A DNA stretch of 64,000 nucleotides, taken from Actinomyces massiliensis 4401292 (GTDB taxonomy: Bacteria > Actinomycetota > Actinomycetes > Actinomycetales > Actinomycetaceae). Below are positions 19,531 to 27,932 of the stretch, in pieces. The translations under genes were made by a program, and so were the position numbers. Where the stretch lies: assembly GCF_000269805.1 (NCBI RefSeq), contig NZ_JH711481.1, forward strand, positions 410,051 to 474,050, written 5' to 3'. A model generated the notes under the pieces. The model worked only from the letters and a program-made list of their open reading frames with translations, made no database searches and was not told where the DNA came from. How positions within the stretch are numbered: position 1 is the first letter of the stretch; the number at the start of each line of letters is the position of its first letter.

Positions 19531-20693
19531 ATGGCCGGAATTAAACAAAACGACATTCTGGGGCGGCTGCTGCGAGATTGCTGGCTGGTATTTACGGGGA
19601 TCGCGCATGAGGATCGCCTCGTGCAGATCGACATGACAAACGAGGAGCGAGGCGTCCTCATCAGGTGGAAGAATCATTCGGACACCTACAGGCTTGTGAG
19701 AATGAAGGCGGAGGCGATTGCGTACGCCGCCCGCGGCGTCGGCCTGGATATTATCATGGAGATGGTCGAGCGGGCCGAGAAGACAGTGCGCAAGTGGCTG
19801 TCACAGTGGCGGAGGCGCAGACTGAGCTCCGTGGTAACCGGTCACGCCGTGGGCAGGAACGCGGCAAAGCTCAGGAGGGCGCAGAAGGAGGAGCGGGAGG
19901 AGATTTTTAACAAGCCGCCATCGGAGGCGGGCGCCTGGGCCGAGCTCTGGGACGTTCCGGCTCCTTGAGGATGTCGCGCCTGATCAGATTCGGCGTCGAG
20001 TACAGGTCGGAGTCCTCATACTGGCTGCTCATGCGCTTGTCGGGCATGAGCCTCTGCTCCCCGACCTGTTCGTGGAGCGCCGCGACGAGAAGGCCATCAC
20101 CAGGCGGATGGCCGAGACCCGGGACCAGGTCGCCGGCCTGCTCCAGGACGGCCGGGAGCCCTGTACCGACGACGAGGTCCGCGTGGAGCACGAGGCCGAG
20201 ACGAGGCGCATGTGGCTCCTCAAGGGGAAAGAGAACAAAGCTGTACGTGGACCGCAAGAAAGCGAGCCGATCGCTCTTCGGGGCACCGAGCCTGACGACC
20301 AAGAAAATGAGGATCCACCCCATCGAGGGAAACCAGAACGCCGAGCAGACCCGCCCTCATGATGGGTCGCCTGGCGCGCGAGACCGATGAGGGAAAGAAG
20401 ATCGCAGTCGTCCTGGACAACGCCAGGTTCCACCACGCCAAGGCCTTGAACGATCTTTATGCCCCCGGTCAGGCTCTAGAGCGCATCACACCCATCTACA
20501 TGCCCCCTACGCCCCCGACCCTGGGACCCACAGAACACATACGGGACGCCGCCAAAGCCAACATCGCCAACCCCCGCGCGCGCTCGCCCCGCAAAACACC
20601 CTCGCGGCCTTCACCACCTACATCACCAACCGCACCTTCGACTACGACTTCGAGCACCTCCCAATCACACCACCACGCACCGACCTTGTTTAA
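19531..20693 (+). pseudogene. IS630-family transposase pseudogene
   Basis: Fragments in three frames form one transposase: MAGIKQNDILGR...RMKAEAIAYAARGVGLDIIMEMVERAEKTVRKW (HTH), RRRLSSVVTGHAVGRNAAKLRRAQKEEREEIFNKPPSEAGAWAELWDVPA, then IRFGVEYRSESSYWLLMR, EVRVEHEAETRRMWLLKG, LYVDRKKASRSLFGAPSLTTKKMRI, then AVVLDNARFHHAK and YAPGQALERITPIYMPP, ending TYITNRTFDYDFEHLP. DDE residues are seen in DDEVRVEHE, VLDNA and PTEH. At least four frame breaks mean it is inactive. Confidence 0.85.
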
Positions 20694-20703
20694 TTCCAGC
20701 CAT
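19531..20703 (+). mobile_element. decayed IS630-family insertion sequence
   Basis: About 1.17 kb bounded by 18-bp terminal inverted repeats (19531-19548 and 20686-20703) that match at 17 of 18 positions: ATGGCCGGAATTAAACAA, and the right end read in reverse gives ATGGCTGGAATTAAACAA. The right end abuts TA of the nrdE fragment, as expected for IS630 TA targeting. The left flank no longer shows TA or nrdE sequence, so DNA on that side was lost or altered. It carries one broken transposase gene. Confidence 0.8.
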
Positions 20704-20899
20704 ACTTGAAGGCGCCCAGGAAGGTCTCGAAGCGGAACCTGTGCGCGTAGGCGGCCTTGAAGGCGGCCTTGACGAACTCCGGGGAGTAGCGCTCCAGGAC
20801 GCCCCCCTCGTAGTAGCCCTCCTCGACCATGAGAGCGTGGTAGTCGAGCTCCGGGGAGGGTACCGGCTCCAGACCGGTATCCGTCAGGGTGTCTGCCAA
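20703..20899 (-). pseudogene. truncated, internally deleted nrdE copy
   Basis: Encodes [23 protein letters not shown], then jumps to [42 protein letters not shown], where the IS630 element begins. Compared with the intact nrdE it has lost about 140 bp internally and everything after residue about 112. It shares a TTG start and overlaps nrdI2 by 16 bp, as in the intact operon. Bases 20703-20829 are identical to 15914-16040 (127 of 127). Confidence 0.88.
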
Positions 20900-21309
20900 A
20901 AGTCTTCCAATCCTTCTTTGACGCGTACGACGTCGGTGGGTGTTCCCAGCAGCTCGTAGCGGTACAGAAGCGGCACATTCAGCTTGCTGGCGATAATGTC
21001 ACCGGCGAGGCAGTACGCCTCACCGAAGTTGGTGTTGCCGGAGGAGATCACACCTCGGCACAGCGACCGGTTGTGCGAGTCATTGAGGAACTTGATGACC
21101 TGTTTGGGCACGGCCCCTTTAACAGACCCTCCGCCATAAGTCGGCACGAGGAGGACGTACTCCTCGTCGACCGCGAGCGGCGCCTCCTTCGGCCGCAGCG
21201 GTATGCGTGCGCTGCGGAATCCGAGCTTGCCCACGAAGCGATGCGTGTTCTCCGACGTGGAGGAGAAGTACACCAGGAGGGGGCCGCTCCGACGACTCGA
21301 GGTGGACAC
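20884..21309 (-). CDS. nrdI2: second NrdI
   Basis: 141 residues, about 80% identical to NrdI at 16233-16658 by eye. The flavodoxin loops are intact ([47 protein letters not shown]). GTG 21309 lies 5 bases after the nrdH2 stop. Because its nrdE partner is broken, the protein could only serve the other NrdEF. The reading frame is clean with no stops, so it may still be under selection. Confidence 0.9.
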   Translation of the reverse strand: MSTSSRRSGPLLVYFSSTSENTHRFVGKLGFRSARIPLRPKEAPLAVDEEYVLLVPTYGGGSVKGAVPKQVIKFLNDSHNRSLCRGVISSGNTNFGEAYCLAGDIIASKLNVPLLYRYELLGTPTDVVRVKEGLEDFWQTP

Positions 21310-21314
21310 GCCCC

Positions 21315-21560
21315 TCAGACCGCGAGGACCTCGGCGGCGATGGCCAGAGCCTTGATCTTGTCCGGACGGAAACCCGACCAGTGATCCTCCCCGGCCATGA
21401 CAACAGGAGCCTGGGCATAGCCGAGGGACTTGACCTGCTCGAGAGCCTCAACGTCGAGAGAGATGTCGACCGTCTCGTAGCGGAGTCCCGCCTTGTCCAG
21501 GGCGCGGTAGGTGGCGTTGCACTGCACGCAGTTGGGCTTGGAGTAGACGGTGATCGCCAT
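21315..21560 (-). CDS. nrdH2: second NrdH redoxin
   Basis: 81 residues, CVQC active site in [18 protein letters not shown] and WSGFRPDKI near residue 63. Differences from copy one are mostly conservative ([32 protein letters not shown]). ATG 21560 is equivalent to the start of copy one, and GAAGTGACC lies upstream. Transcribed with nrdI2 from a promoter duplicated together with the genes. Confidence 0.92.
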   Translation of the reverse strand: MAITVYSKPNCVQCNATYRALDKAGLRYETVDISLDVEALEQVKSLGYAQAPVVMAGEDHWSGFRPDKIKALAIAAEVLAV

Positions 21561-21699
21561 GTAGGTCACTTCCTGGCTCTCGTGAGGGGTCGATGGGCAG
21601 GTATTCGGGTCGCAGCCAATGGCACCCTCACAAGGAGGTTCCACCGGCGTAACAACACTCGTGTAGTTCTCGGGCGGGCATACCGCCCCGCAGGGCAAG

Positions 21700-21728
21700 A
21701 CACTACCCCTAGGGGTCCGGGCGTGCCA
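21700..21728 (-). promoter_or_regulatory. nrdH2 promoter with CCCCTAGGGG palindrome
   Basis: On the minus strand: TGGCAC, a 17-bp spacer ending CCCCTAGGGG, and -10 TAGTGT. The core CCCCTAGGGGTAGTGTCTTG is identical to that of nrdH1 although surrounding sequence has diverged, indicating selection on this element. Confidence 0.6.
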
Positions 21729-22229
21729 GCACCACTAGATAATGTGTCTGACGTGGCGCTGTGCACAATGCGCCTCCTTCCTGTGGAGAGCGGCCCGTCA
21801 TCCTGTGGACGCCGGGAGACGCGGACCATCTGCAGCCTCCGACGCTGAAGACCGACGAACGACCCACGATCTGCGCAACCATGCTCCTCCAGGGGTGTGA
21901 CACGAATTCTGCCCTCTTACCCACAGGCCTCCACGCACCTCTCCGCCCACTCCATCCCCATCCTGGGGACAGAGCTCGGAAAACTCACCCCCGGAAAGCG
22001 ACCGCTCCGGGCGTGTCGCACTCCCGTTCATGGGTGCGGGGCGACCCAGCCACTCCTTCGCCACCTGCCCCACTTCACGCGTTCGCCACACGCCCGTTAC
22101 AATATTGACATATGTCCGACATATCGCGGATATCTGTGGCGCGACACCATCACCAATCACCCACGGCTCCACCCCTCCACCCGAGTCGGAGGTCGGGACA
22201 TTCCGAACATTACTCATAACTGCCGATGG

Positions 22230-22249
22230 TTATTCACAGGTTATTCACA
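22230..22249 (+). promoter_or_regulatory. two DnaA-box-like TTATTCACA sites
   Basis: TTATTCACA at 22230-22238 and 22241-22249 in direct orientation, 2 bp apart. Both match the E. coli-type TTATNCACA box. They lie 91 bp before the DUF4956 gene and about 670 bp upstream of nrdH2. Possibly DnaA binding, possibly chance; no other origin features are present. Confidence 0.45.
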
Positions 22250-22340
22250 GAACTGCGCGTTGGACTGACCATCTTCGGACTGAGCGACATGCTCACCGAA
22301 CGGTCTTGCCCTGACAAACCGCGAAGAAAGGAATTCTGCG

Positions 22341-23237
22341 ATGACCCTCACCGCGCTCGCCTCCACCGGCCTTGACATGGTGGCGCTGGCCGTCCTGGTC
22401 GGTGCACTTTACATACCCCGTCATGGTCGCCGAGACCTTGTGGCCGCTTATATCGGAGTCAACATCGGCGTCTTGGCCGTCACGCTCCTGCTGTCCAGCG
22501 CGCAGGAACTGGGGGCCGGTCTGGGCCTGGGACTCTTCGGCGTCCTGTCGATCATCCGCCTGCGCTCCACCGCTCTGGCCCAGGGTGAGGTCGCCTACTT
22601 CTTCGCCGCTCTGGCACTCGGCTTGATCGGAGGCATGGAGGCCAACATCGGATTGACCGCCACCCTCATGGCGCTGGTGCTCGCAGCCCTGTTCGTGGGC
22701 GACCACCCCGCGCTGATGCGGCGCAACCGCAACCAGGTGGTGACCCTCGACCGCGCCGTCAGCGATGAGCACGAGCTCACCGACCATCTCGAGCAGCTTC
22801 TCAACGCCAAGGTGCTCAACCTGGACATCCAGCGCCTCGACCTGGTCAATGACACGACCATCGTCGACGTCCGTTACAGGCTCCACCGCCCCCAGCCTCA
22901 GACGGAGGCTCTGCAGGTCTCACAGGCCGCACAGGCCTCGCCGCAGCCTCTTCAGACCCAGCAGTCGGCGCCATTGGTTCACGAGGTGTCCACGACCACG
23001 CCCCTCCCTCGGGATGGCCAGGCGGTGCAGCCCCAGGGAATCGCGACATCGACCTTCTCGCCTCAGCAGCCGGCATCCACACGGCGGGGCCGGCGAAGCC
23101 AGCAGAGCCCGAATATTCAGCAGGAGTACCAGAGCGCACCCGCACCGCAGCAGAGCCAGCCCGCCGCCCCTGCGCAGGACCCCTGGACCAACTCTTCCTG
23201 GCCCGCGCCGCCCTCACACCCCAACAACGCCCACTGA
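22341..23237 (+). CDS. DUF4956 membrane protein, copy 1
   Basis: 298 residues. Four transmembrane helices occupy about residues 5-125 (DMVALAVLVGALYI; LVAAYIGVNIGVLAVTLLL; GLGLGLFGVLSIIRLRSTALAQGEVAYFFAALALGLIGG; LTATLMALVLAALFVGD), followed by a cytoplasmic domain with VTLDRAVSDEHELTDHLEQLLNAKVLNLDIQRLDLVNDTTIVDVRYR, the DUF4956 signature. A Pro/Gln-rich tail of about 110 residues is disordered. DUF4956 genes travel with VTC-domain genes; this one does too. A homologous copy is at 26195. Confidence 0.88.
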   Translation: MTLTALASTGLDMVALAVLVGALYIPRHGRRDLVAAYIGVNIGVLAVTLLLSSAQELGAGLGLGLFGVLSIIRLRSTALAQGEVAYFFAALALGLIGGMEANIGLTATLMALVLAALFVGDHPALMRRNRNQVVTLDRAVSDEHELTDHLEQLLNAKVLNLDIQRLDLVNDTTIVDVRYRLHRPQPQTEALQVSQAAQASPQPLQTQQSAPLVHEVSTTTPLPRDGQAVQPQGIATSTFSPQQPASTRRGRRSQQSPNIQQEYQSAPAPQQSQPAAPAQDPWTNSSWPAPPSHPNNAH

Positions 23238-23461
23238 CAGCCCTGACAGCCCTGACTGCGCTGACGGCCCTGACCGCCCAGCGAGGTCGGCAAGGTCGGG
23301 CAACAGATCAACCAGTCGCAGAACCGGCGGCTCCGGCGAGGCGCGCCGCCCCATCGGCACAGCCGATTGCAGCCGATTCGCGGCACCACCGATTCCAACC
23401 ACTCACTGTACTCACCGCCTGATTCACCGCCCGGAAGGACCGGAAGGAAAGGAGGGGCGAC

Positions 23462-24280
23462 ATGCCACGCACCGAGCACCTCAACACCATCACCCTCGCC
23501 GAGCTCAATGCCGAAGCGGGCCTGCTCACCCGCATGGACCGCAAGTACCTGGTGCCGCCGGACGACGTCCAGGACATCATCGACATCCTCGCTCCGCGGG
23601 CACAGGTCCTGCAGATCGACGGACTGCGCAACTTCCAGTACGCCTCCACCTACTTCGACACCTCCGCTCTGGACGCCTTCTTCCTGGCCGCCTACAAGCG
23701 CCGTCGTCGCTACAAGATCCGCACCCGCACCTACCTGGACTCCGACCTGTGCTTCCTGGAGGTCAAGACCAACGGTTCGCGCGAGGCAACGGTCAAGGAC
23801 CGGCTGAAGTACAGTCCCGACGACGCCGACCGCATCACCGAAGAGGGCAAGGAATTCATCGTCGAGCGCCTGGTGGAGTCCGAGACCTGCGCCCTCGAGG
23901 AGGCCCGCGACATCGCGGAGGCGCTGGTGCCCGTCATGGACAGCACTTACCAGCGCACCACGCTCCACCTGCCCAACGACAACGCCCGCGCCACCTTCGA
24001 CAAGGCCCTGACCTGGGAGCTGTTCAACTCCGATGGCGTCCGCACCGACCGCCGCGTGCTCATCGACAAGCGGATGGTGGTGGAGACCAAGAACCCCTCC
24101 ACGGCTTCGCCCACGGATCGGCTCCTGTGGGGACGCGGCCATCGGCCGACCCGTTTGTCCAAGTACGCCACCGGAATGGCGGTGCTCCACGAGAGCCTGC
24201 CCACCAACAGGTGGCACCGAACCATCAACCGCGACCTGGGCCGTTACCAGTACGACGCCCCGACGCGCCGGGGTCTTTAA
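23462..24280 (+). CDS. VTC-domain polyphosphate polymerase-like protein, copy 1
   Basis: 272 residues. VTC tunnel-fold markers: TRMDRKYLVP near the start, YASTYFDT, KRRRRYKIRTRTYLDS, FLEVKTN, the middle Arg-rich STYQRTTLHLP, VVETKNPS and SKYATGMAVLH. Known VTC-domain proteins polymerise phosphate from ATP or bind polyphosphate. The basic tunnel residues are present, but activity is not shown. ATG has AAAGGAGGGG upstream. It follows DUF4956 copy 1 by 224 bp and has a homologue at 26961. Confidence 0.9.
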   Translation: MPRTEHLNTITLAELNAEAGLLTRMDRKYLVPPDDVQDIIDILAPRAQVLQIDGLRNFQYASTYFDTSALDAFFLAAYKRRRRYKIRTRTYLDSDLCFLEVKTNGSREATVKDRLKYSPDDADRITEEGKEFIVERLVESETCALEEARDIAEALVPVMDSTYQRTTLHLPNDNARATFDKALTWELFNSDGVRTDRRVLIDKRMVVETKNPSTASPTDRLLWGRGHRPTRLSKYATGMAVLHESLPTNRWHRTINRDLGRYQYDAPTRRGL

Positions 24281-24391
24281 GGCCCGTCCAGCCGTTGCCC
24301 GGTCCGACCTGGAAACTAGAACAAGGCCAGAACAGGCAACGGCTGGACGGCTGGGTTCGACCCACAAGTCAGGAACCCGCGGCTTCCCCTC

Positions 24392-24600
24392 ATGGGCAGA
24401 CCGCGGAGTCTCAACGAGCAGGCGATGATCGAGCACGCCATGGAGGAGTTCTGGGCCAACAGCGACAGCTGTTGCCTCACCGCTGCCTCACCGGCGCGCC
24501 CGGCCGAGGCAACCGGCCTGACCAAGGGCAGCCTGTGCGCCTTCTCCGACAGGCGCGCACTGCTCGATACATGCCTGGCATGTACCAGCAGGTCGCCGAG
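24392..24600 (+). pseudogene. TetR regulator remnant
   Basis: Reads MGRPRSLNEQAMIEHAMEEFWANS, then an out-of-pattern insertion, and then EATGLTKGSLCAFSDRRALLDTCLA, which is the recognition helix of a TetR N-terminal domain, and then runs into unrelated sequence (TSRSPRPGRNRAV). Only the DNA-binding part survives; no ligand domain follows. Short repeats (AACTGCTCGATCTC) and a 124-bp inverted-repeat element occur right after. It probably once regulated the SDR gene at 25083, a common pairing. Confidence 0.7.
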
Positions 24601-24694
24601 ACCGGGCCGCAATCGGGCAGTAATTGCTCGATCTCCAGTAGCAACTGCTCGATCTCGAGCCGCAACTGCTGGAGGCCTCCGAGAACTGCCGCCG

Positions 24695-24844
24695 CGCGCA
24701 TCCGGCGCAACATGTCCAAAACGGAGGAGATCAAGACCTTCTCCCTCGCAGTTTCACTCAGCAACCCGCTCCAACCTGCGGGTTTCTGTTTCAGCTGTGC
24801 AGGGGCAGTGCGTTGATCTCCTCCGTTTTGGACATCCGAGCCTC
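24695..24844. repeat. 150-bp repeat, left copy, with 124-bp inverted-repeat element
   Basis: Same sequence as 25895-26044, direct orientation, with two mismatches in 150 and an exact offset of 1200 bp. Inside, 24712-24835 is a 124-bp element with perfect 23-bp terminal inverted repeats, starting ATGTCCAAAACGGAGG and ending CCTCCGTTTTGGACAT. No ORF of note. The size and TIRs resemble a MITE, but the matching continues 17 bp left and 9 bp right of the TIRs, so the copies arose from duplication of a larger block. Confidence 0.8.
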
Positions 24845-24928
24845 TGGAGCTCTCCACCAGGCGATCGACGTGGCGCTATCCGGCCTGCGAGTCTGGCTCG
24901 GCCAGGACGGGTGACCGCGCCCCGGCCG

Positions 24929-24994
24929 AGCCGGCCGGCCGCTGATCGCCGGCCTATGCACAGCCGGCCGGCCGCTGATCGCCGACCGATGCGC
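24929..24994. repeat. 33-bp tandem duplication
   Basis: Two units, 24929-24961 and 24962-24994, beginning AGCCGGCCGGCCGCTGATCG; they differ at about three positions. In the spacer before the SDR gene. It may be a binding-site pair or a slippage product. Confidence 0.6.
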
Positions 24995-25082
24995 AGCACA
25001 CCCGCGACCCGCCCCATCCAGGGGAAACGTCCGTCCACGTCTTTGACCGATAGTTCAAACCGATAGCTCAAGAAGGAGAACT

Positions 25083-25877
25083 ATGAATCTGCATCTCGAG
25101 GGGAAGACCGCCCTGGTCACCGGGGCCGGCCGTGGAATCGGCCTAGCAGTCGCGCAACGGCTGGCGCAGGAGGGCGCGCAGGTCGTCGGCACCGCGCGCA
25201 CCATCACCCCAGAACTGGAAAAGACAGCCATAGCAGCCATCCCAGCCGACCTGGCAACACCTGGGGGCGCCACCGGTGCGGTGCAGTCCGCCCTGGATGG
25301 GCTCGGCGGTATTGACATCCTCATCAACAACGTCGGCGGTGGCGACGCGGACACCCTCAAGCTCGGTGGTTTCCTCGAGCTGGATGCGGATGATGCCCAG
25401 TGGCAGAACATGTTCAACCTCAACCTCTTCAGCGCCGTGTGGACAAGCCATGCCGCTCTCCCAAGCCTTATTGAGCGCAAGGGCTCCATCGTCAGCGTCT
25501 CATCCATCAACGCCCTCATCCCCACCCCGAGCCCCGTGGGCTACAGCGAGGCCAAGGCCGCACTCCTTGCTTTCAACAAGCGGCTGAGCGAGGAGTTCGG
25601 GCCGCGCGGCGTACGCGTCAACACAGTCTCCCCGGGCACCGTGGGAACCGGACGTTTACGCGATCCAGACGGCTACGGCGCACGAGTCGCTGCAGCCCGG
25701 GGCATGAAGCATGAAGAGCTCCTAGCCGCCCTGCCCTCGATCTTCAAGATCGCTTCCGGGCGCCTCACCGAGCCCGAGGAGATCGCCGACTTGGTCGTCT
25801 TCCTCGCATCACCTGCTGCCAGCAGTGTTGTCGGCGCCAACATCGTCGCCGACGGCGGCACTGTGAAAACCGTCTAA
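25083..25877 (+). CDS. short-chain dehydrogenase/reductase
   Basis: 264 residues. Classical SDR: the NAD(P) motif TGAGRGIG (about 13-20), NNVGG (about 85), the catalytic Ser in SIVSVSSINAL and the Tyr-x-x-x-Lys in GYSEAKAALLAFNKRL (about 155-170). Start codon with AAGGAGAACT upstream. Substrate unknown. Two near-repeats CCGATAG-TTCAA just upstream (25044-25070) may be a regulator site. Bracketed by the 150-bp direct repeats at 24695-24844 and 25895-26044, beginning 18 bp after its stop codon. Confidence 0.9.
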   Translation: MNLHLEGKTALVTGAGRGIGLAVAQRLAQEGAQVVGTARTITPELEKTAIAAIPADLATPGGATGAVQSALDGLGGIDILINNVGGGDADTLKLGGFLELDADDAQWQNMFNLNLFSAVWTSHAALPSLIERKGSIVSVSSINALIPTPSPVGYSEAKAALLAFNKRLSEEFGPRGVRVNTVSPGTVGTGRLRDPDGYGARVAAARGMKHEELLAALPSIFKIASGRLTEPEEIADLVVFLASPAASSVVGANIVADGGTVKTV

Positions 25878-25894
25878 GAGGCCCTGATCCCGCA

Positions 25895-26044
25895 CGCGCA
25901 TCCGGCGCAACATGTCCAAAACGGAGGAGATCAAGACCTTCTCCCTCGCAGTTTCACTCAGCAACCCGCTCCAACCCGCGGGTTTCTGTTTCAGCTGTGC
26001 AGGGGGAGTGCGTTGATCTCCTCCGTTTTGGACATCCGAGCCTC
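25895..26044. repeat. 150-bp repeat, right copy
   Basis: Right copy of the repeat at 24695-24844. The 124-bp element with 23-bp perfect TIRs is at 25912-26035. It lies directly downstream of the SDR gene stop and upstream of the second DUF4956 gene. Strong stem potential could also make it a terminator. Confidence 0.8.
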
Positions 26045-26194
26045 CCCACCGCCCGCATCTCCCGGACTTCCCGGACCTCCCGGACGACTCATGCCCTGCC
26101 CATGCCCGATTCACAGCGGGCTCATTGAAACCGCTCCTTGACTATCCACCAACGGGCCGACCAGCCCGGGACATCAGATCCAAGGAGCCTCACC

Positions 26195-26929
26195 ATGACC
26201 CTCGCATCGATCGCCGCCATCGGCGCCGACCTGATCGCTCTGATCGCGCTCGTCGGCGGACTGTACGTTCGGCGCCACAGCCGCAAGGACCTCATGGCCG
26301 CCTACATCGGCGTCAACGTGGGCGTGCTGGCGGTGACTCTCCTACTGGCGACCTCCAGTGTCGGAGCCGGCCTGGGTCTGGGCCTCTTCGGCGTCCTGTC
26401 GATCATCCGCCTGCGCTCCACCGAGCTCGCCCAGCACGAGGTCGCCTACTTCTTCGCCGCCCTGGCACTCGGCCTGCTCGGCGGCATCGGCGCCTCCATC
26501 GCAACGACGGCCGTACTCATGGCGCTCGTCGTCGCCTCCCTGTGGATCGGCGACCACCCGTCCATGCTGCGCCGCAACCGCCACCAGGTGGTCATGGTCG
26601 ACCGCGCCATCTCCGATGAGACCGCCCTGACCGACCACCTCTCCCGCCTGCTCAACGCCCGGATCCACTCGATCGAGGTCCAGCGCCTCGACCTGGTCAA
26701 CGACACCACGCTGGTCGATGTGCGCTACCAGCTCCACCGGCCCCGCCCCCAGGCGGCGACCAGTGCGCCCGCCCCGGCGGCTCCGGAGAGCCTCGAGAGC
26801 CCCGTCGCCACGCTGCCGCCCGCACTCTCCCCAGCAGAAGTCTGGAACCCGGTCGTGCAGGAGGCTCCCTCCTACCGCCCGCAGCGCGAGCCGCGGAACA
26901 CCACGGCAGTCCACGCGGTCGTCCGCTGA
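26195..26929 (+). CDS. DUF4956 membrane protein, copy 2
   Basis: 244 residues; ATG 26195 with AAGGAG 9 bases upstream. Clearly homologous to the copy at 22341 through the membrane and cytoplasmic domains (LGLGLFGVLSIIRLRSTELAQHEVAYFFAALALGLLGG; VMVDRAISDETALTDHLSRLLNARIHSIEVQRLDLVNDTTLVDVRYQLHRP), but the disordered tail is shorter and unrelated. Followed after 31 bp by VTC copy 2, so an operon is likely. Confidence 0.88.
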   Translation: MTLASIAAIGADLIALIALVGGLYVRRHSRKDLMAAYIGVNVGVLAVTLLLATSSVGAGLGLGLFGVLSIIRLRSTELAQHEVAYFFAALALGLLGGIGASIATTAVLMALVVASLWIGDHPSMLRRNRHQVVMVDRAISDETALTDHLSRLLNARIHSIEVQRLDLVNDTTLVDVRYQLHRPRPQAATSAPAPAAPESLESPVATLPPALSPAEVWNPVVQEAPSYRPQREPRNTTAVHAVVR

Positions 26930-26960
26930 CTCACCACTGGATATCGGATAGGAGCCACCC

Positions 26961-27824
26961 ATGCCCGCGGCCGCGCCCACCACCACCGCCCTCGACACCG
27001 AGCGCCTGACCGCCACGACCCTGGAGGACCTCAACGCCTCCGCCGGCCTGCTCACCCGCGTCGACCGCAAGTACCTCGTCGCCTCCGACACCGCCCAGGG
27101 CGTCATCGACGCCCTGGCCGAGCGGGCCCTCGTCCTCGACATCGACGGTCGGCGCTGCTTCTCCTACGCCTCGACCTACTTCGACACCCCCGAACTCGGC
27201 TCCTACTTCCAGGCCGCTCACAAGCGCCGTCGCCGCTTCAAGATCCGCACCCGCTCCTACCTGGATTCGGGACTGACCTTCCTGGAGGTCAAGACCCGCG
27301 GTCCTCGGGGCGCCACGATCAAGCAGCGCATAGACTACCGAGCCGCGGACGCCGACCACCTGACTCCCGAGGGCCTCGGCTTCATCGCCGACTGCCTCGC
27401 GCCACTGAGCGGGTCCGTACGGGATGCCCGCCGCGTCGCGCGAAGCCTCAAGCCGGTGATGAGCACGACCTACCGCCGCACCACGCTGCACCTGCCCGAC
27501 GACGGCGCCCGCGCCACCATCGACACCGACCTGACGTGGACCGCATTCGCGTCCGGCGAGGACGGCGAGGGCGAGGAGCGCGGGTCCGGCACGCGCGCCA
27601 CCCGCCGCGGCGCGCCCCGACCCGCGGGGCCGCTCGCCGTCGTCGAGACGAAGAATCCGGCTCGATGCTCTCCCACGGACCGCTACCTGTGGGCCAGCGG
27701 CCACCGGCCCTCGCGGATATCGAAGTACGCCACCGGCATGGCCGTACTCCACCCCGAGCTGCCGGCCAACAAATGGCATCGGCTCCTGACCCGCGAACTC
27801 GGCAGTACCGCTCGTGCCGCCTGA
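26961..27824 (+). CDS. VTC-domain polyphosphate polymerase-like protein, copy 2
   Basis: 287 residues. Same markers as copy 1: TRVDRKYLVAS, YASTYFDTPEL, KRRRRFKIRTRSYLDS, FLEVKTRGPRG, TTYRRTTLHLP, VVETKNPARCSPTDRYLW, SKYATGMAVLH. It carries an extra low-complexity stretch (SGEDGEGEERGSGTRATRRG, about 197-216) within the second half. In operon with DUF4956 copy 2 and upstream of the carbohydrate-binding-domain lipoprotein. Confidence 0.9.
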   Translation: MPAAAPTTTALDTERLTATTLEDLNASAGLLTRVDRKYLVASDTAQGVIDALAERALVLDIDGRRCFSYASTYFDTPELGSYFQAAHKRRRRFKIRTRSYLDSGLTFLEVKTRGPRGATIKQRIDYRAADADHLTPEGLGFIADCLAPLSGSVRDARRVARSLKPVMSTTYRRTTLHLPDDGARATIDTDLTWTAFASGEDGEGEERGSGTRATRRGAPRPAGPLAVVETKNPARCSPTDRYLWASGHRPSRISKYATGMAVLHPELPANKWHRLLTRELGSTARAA

Positions 27825-27932
27825 GCCGGGGATTCCGGCTATCACCCCCACTGACCATCTGCCCCATCGACCGGCCGCCGCCCACCAGCAGCCAGGCCCC
27901 GAGCGCCGGGACACCGGCACCAGGAGACACAC

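Larger units (their letters stand above)
21561..22340. other. nrdH2 / DUF4956 divergent intergenic region
   Basis: 780 bp, non-coding. It holds the nrdH2 promoter (21700-21728), a DnaA-box-like TTGTGCACA (21760-21768, minus strand), TTACCCACA near 21917, a GTGTGACAC element near 21895, and two exact TTATTCACA boxes at 22230-22249. The half next to nrdH2 is a diverged copy of the region upstream of nrdH1. No coding region is supported. Confidence 0.6.

Noticed and set aside
22230-22249. Replication origin
   Set aside because: Two DnaA-box-like sites only; no AT-rich unwinding region, dnaA, dnaN or rpmH nearby.
24712-24835. Simple terminator
   Set aside because: Possible by structure, but the same 124-bp element recurs with flanks 1200 bp away and contains about 78 bp between its TIRs, so a duplicated TIR element is the better description.
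24930-24994. CRISPR-like or rRNA-type repeat
   Set aside because: Only two adjacent 33-bp units with no spacers.
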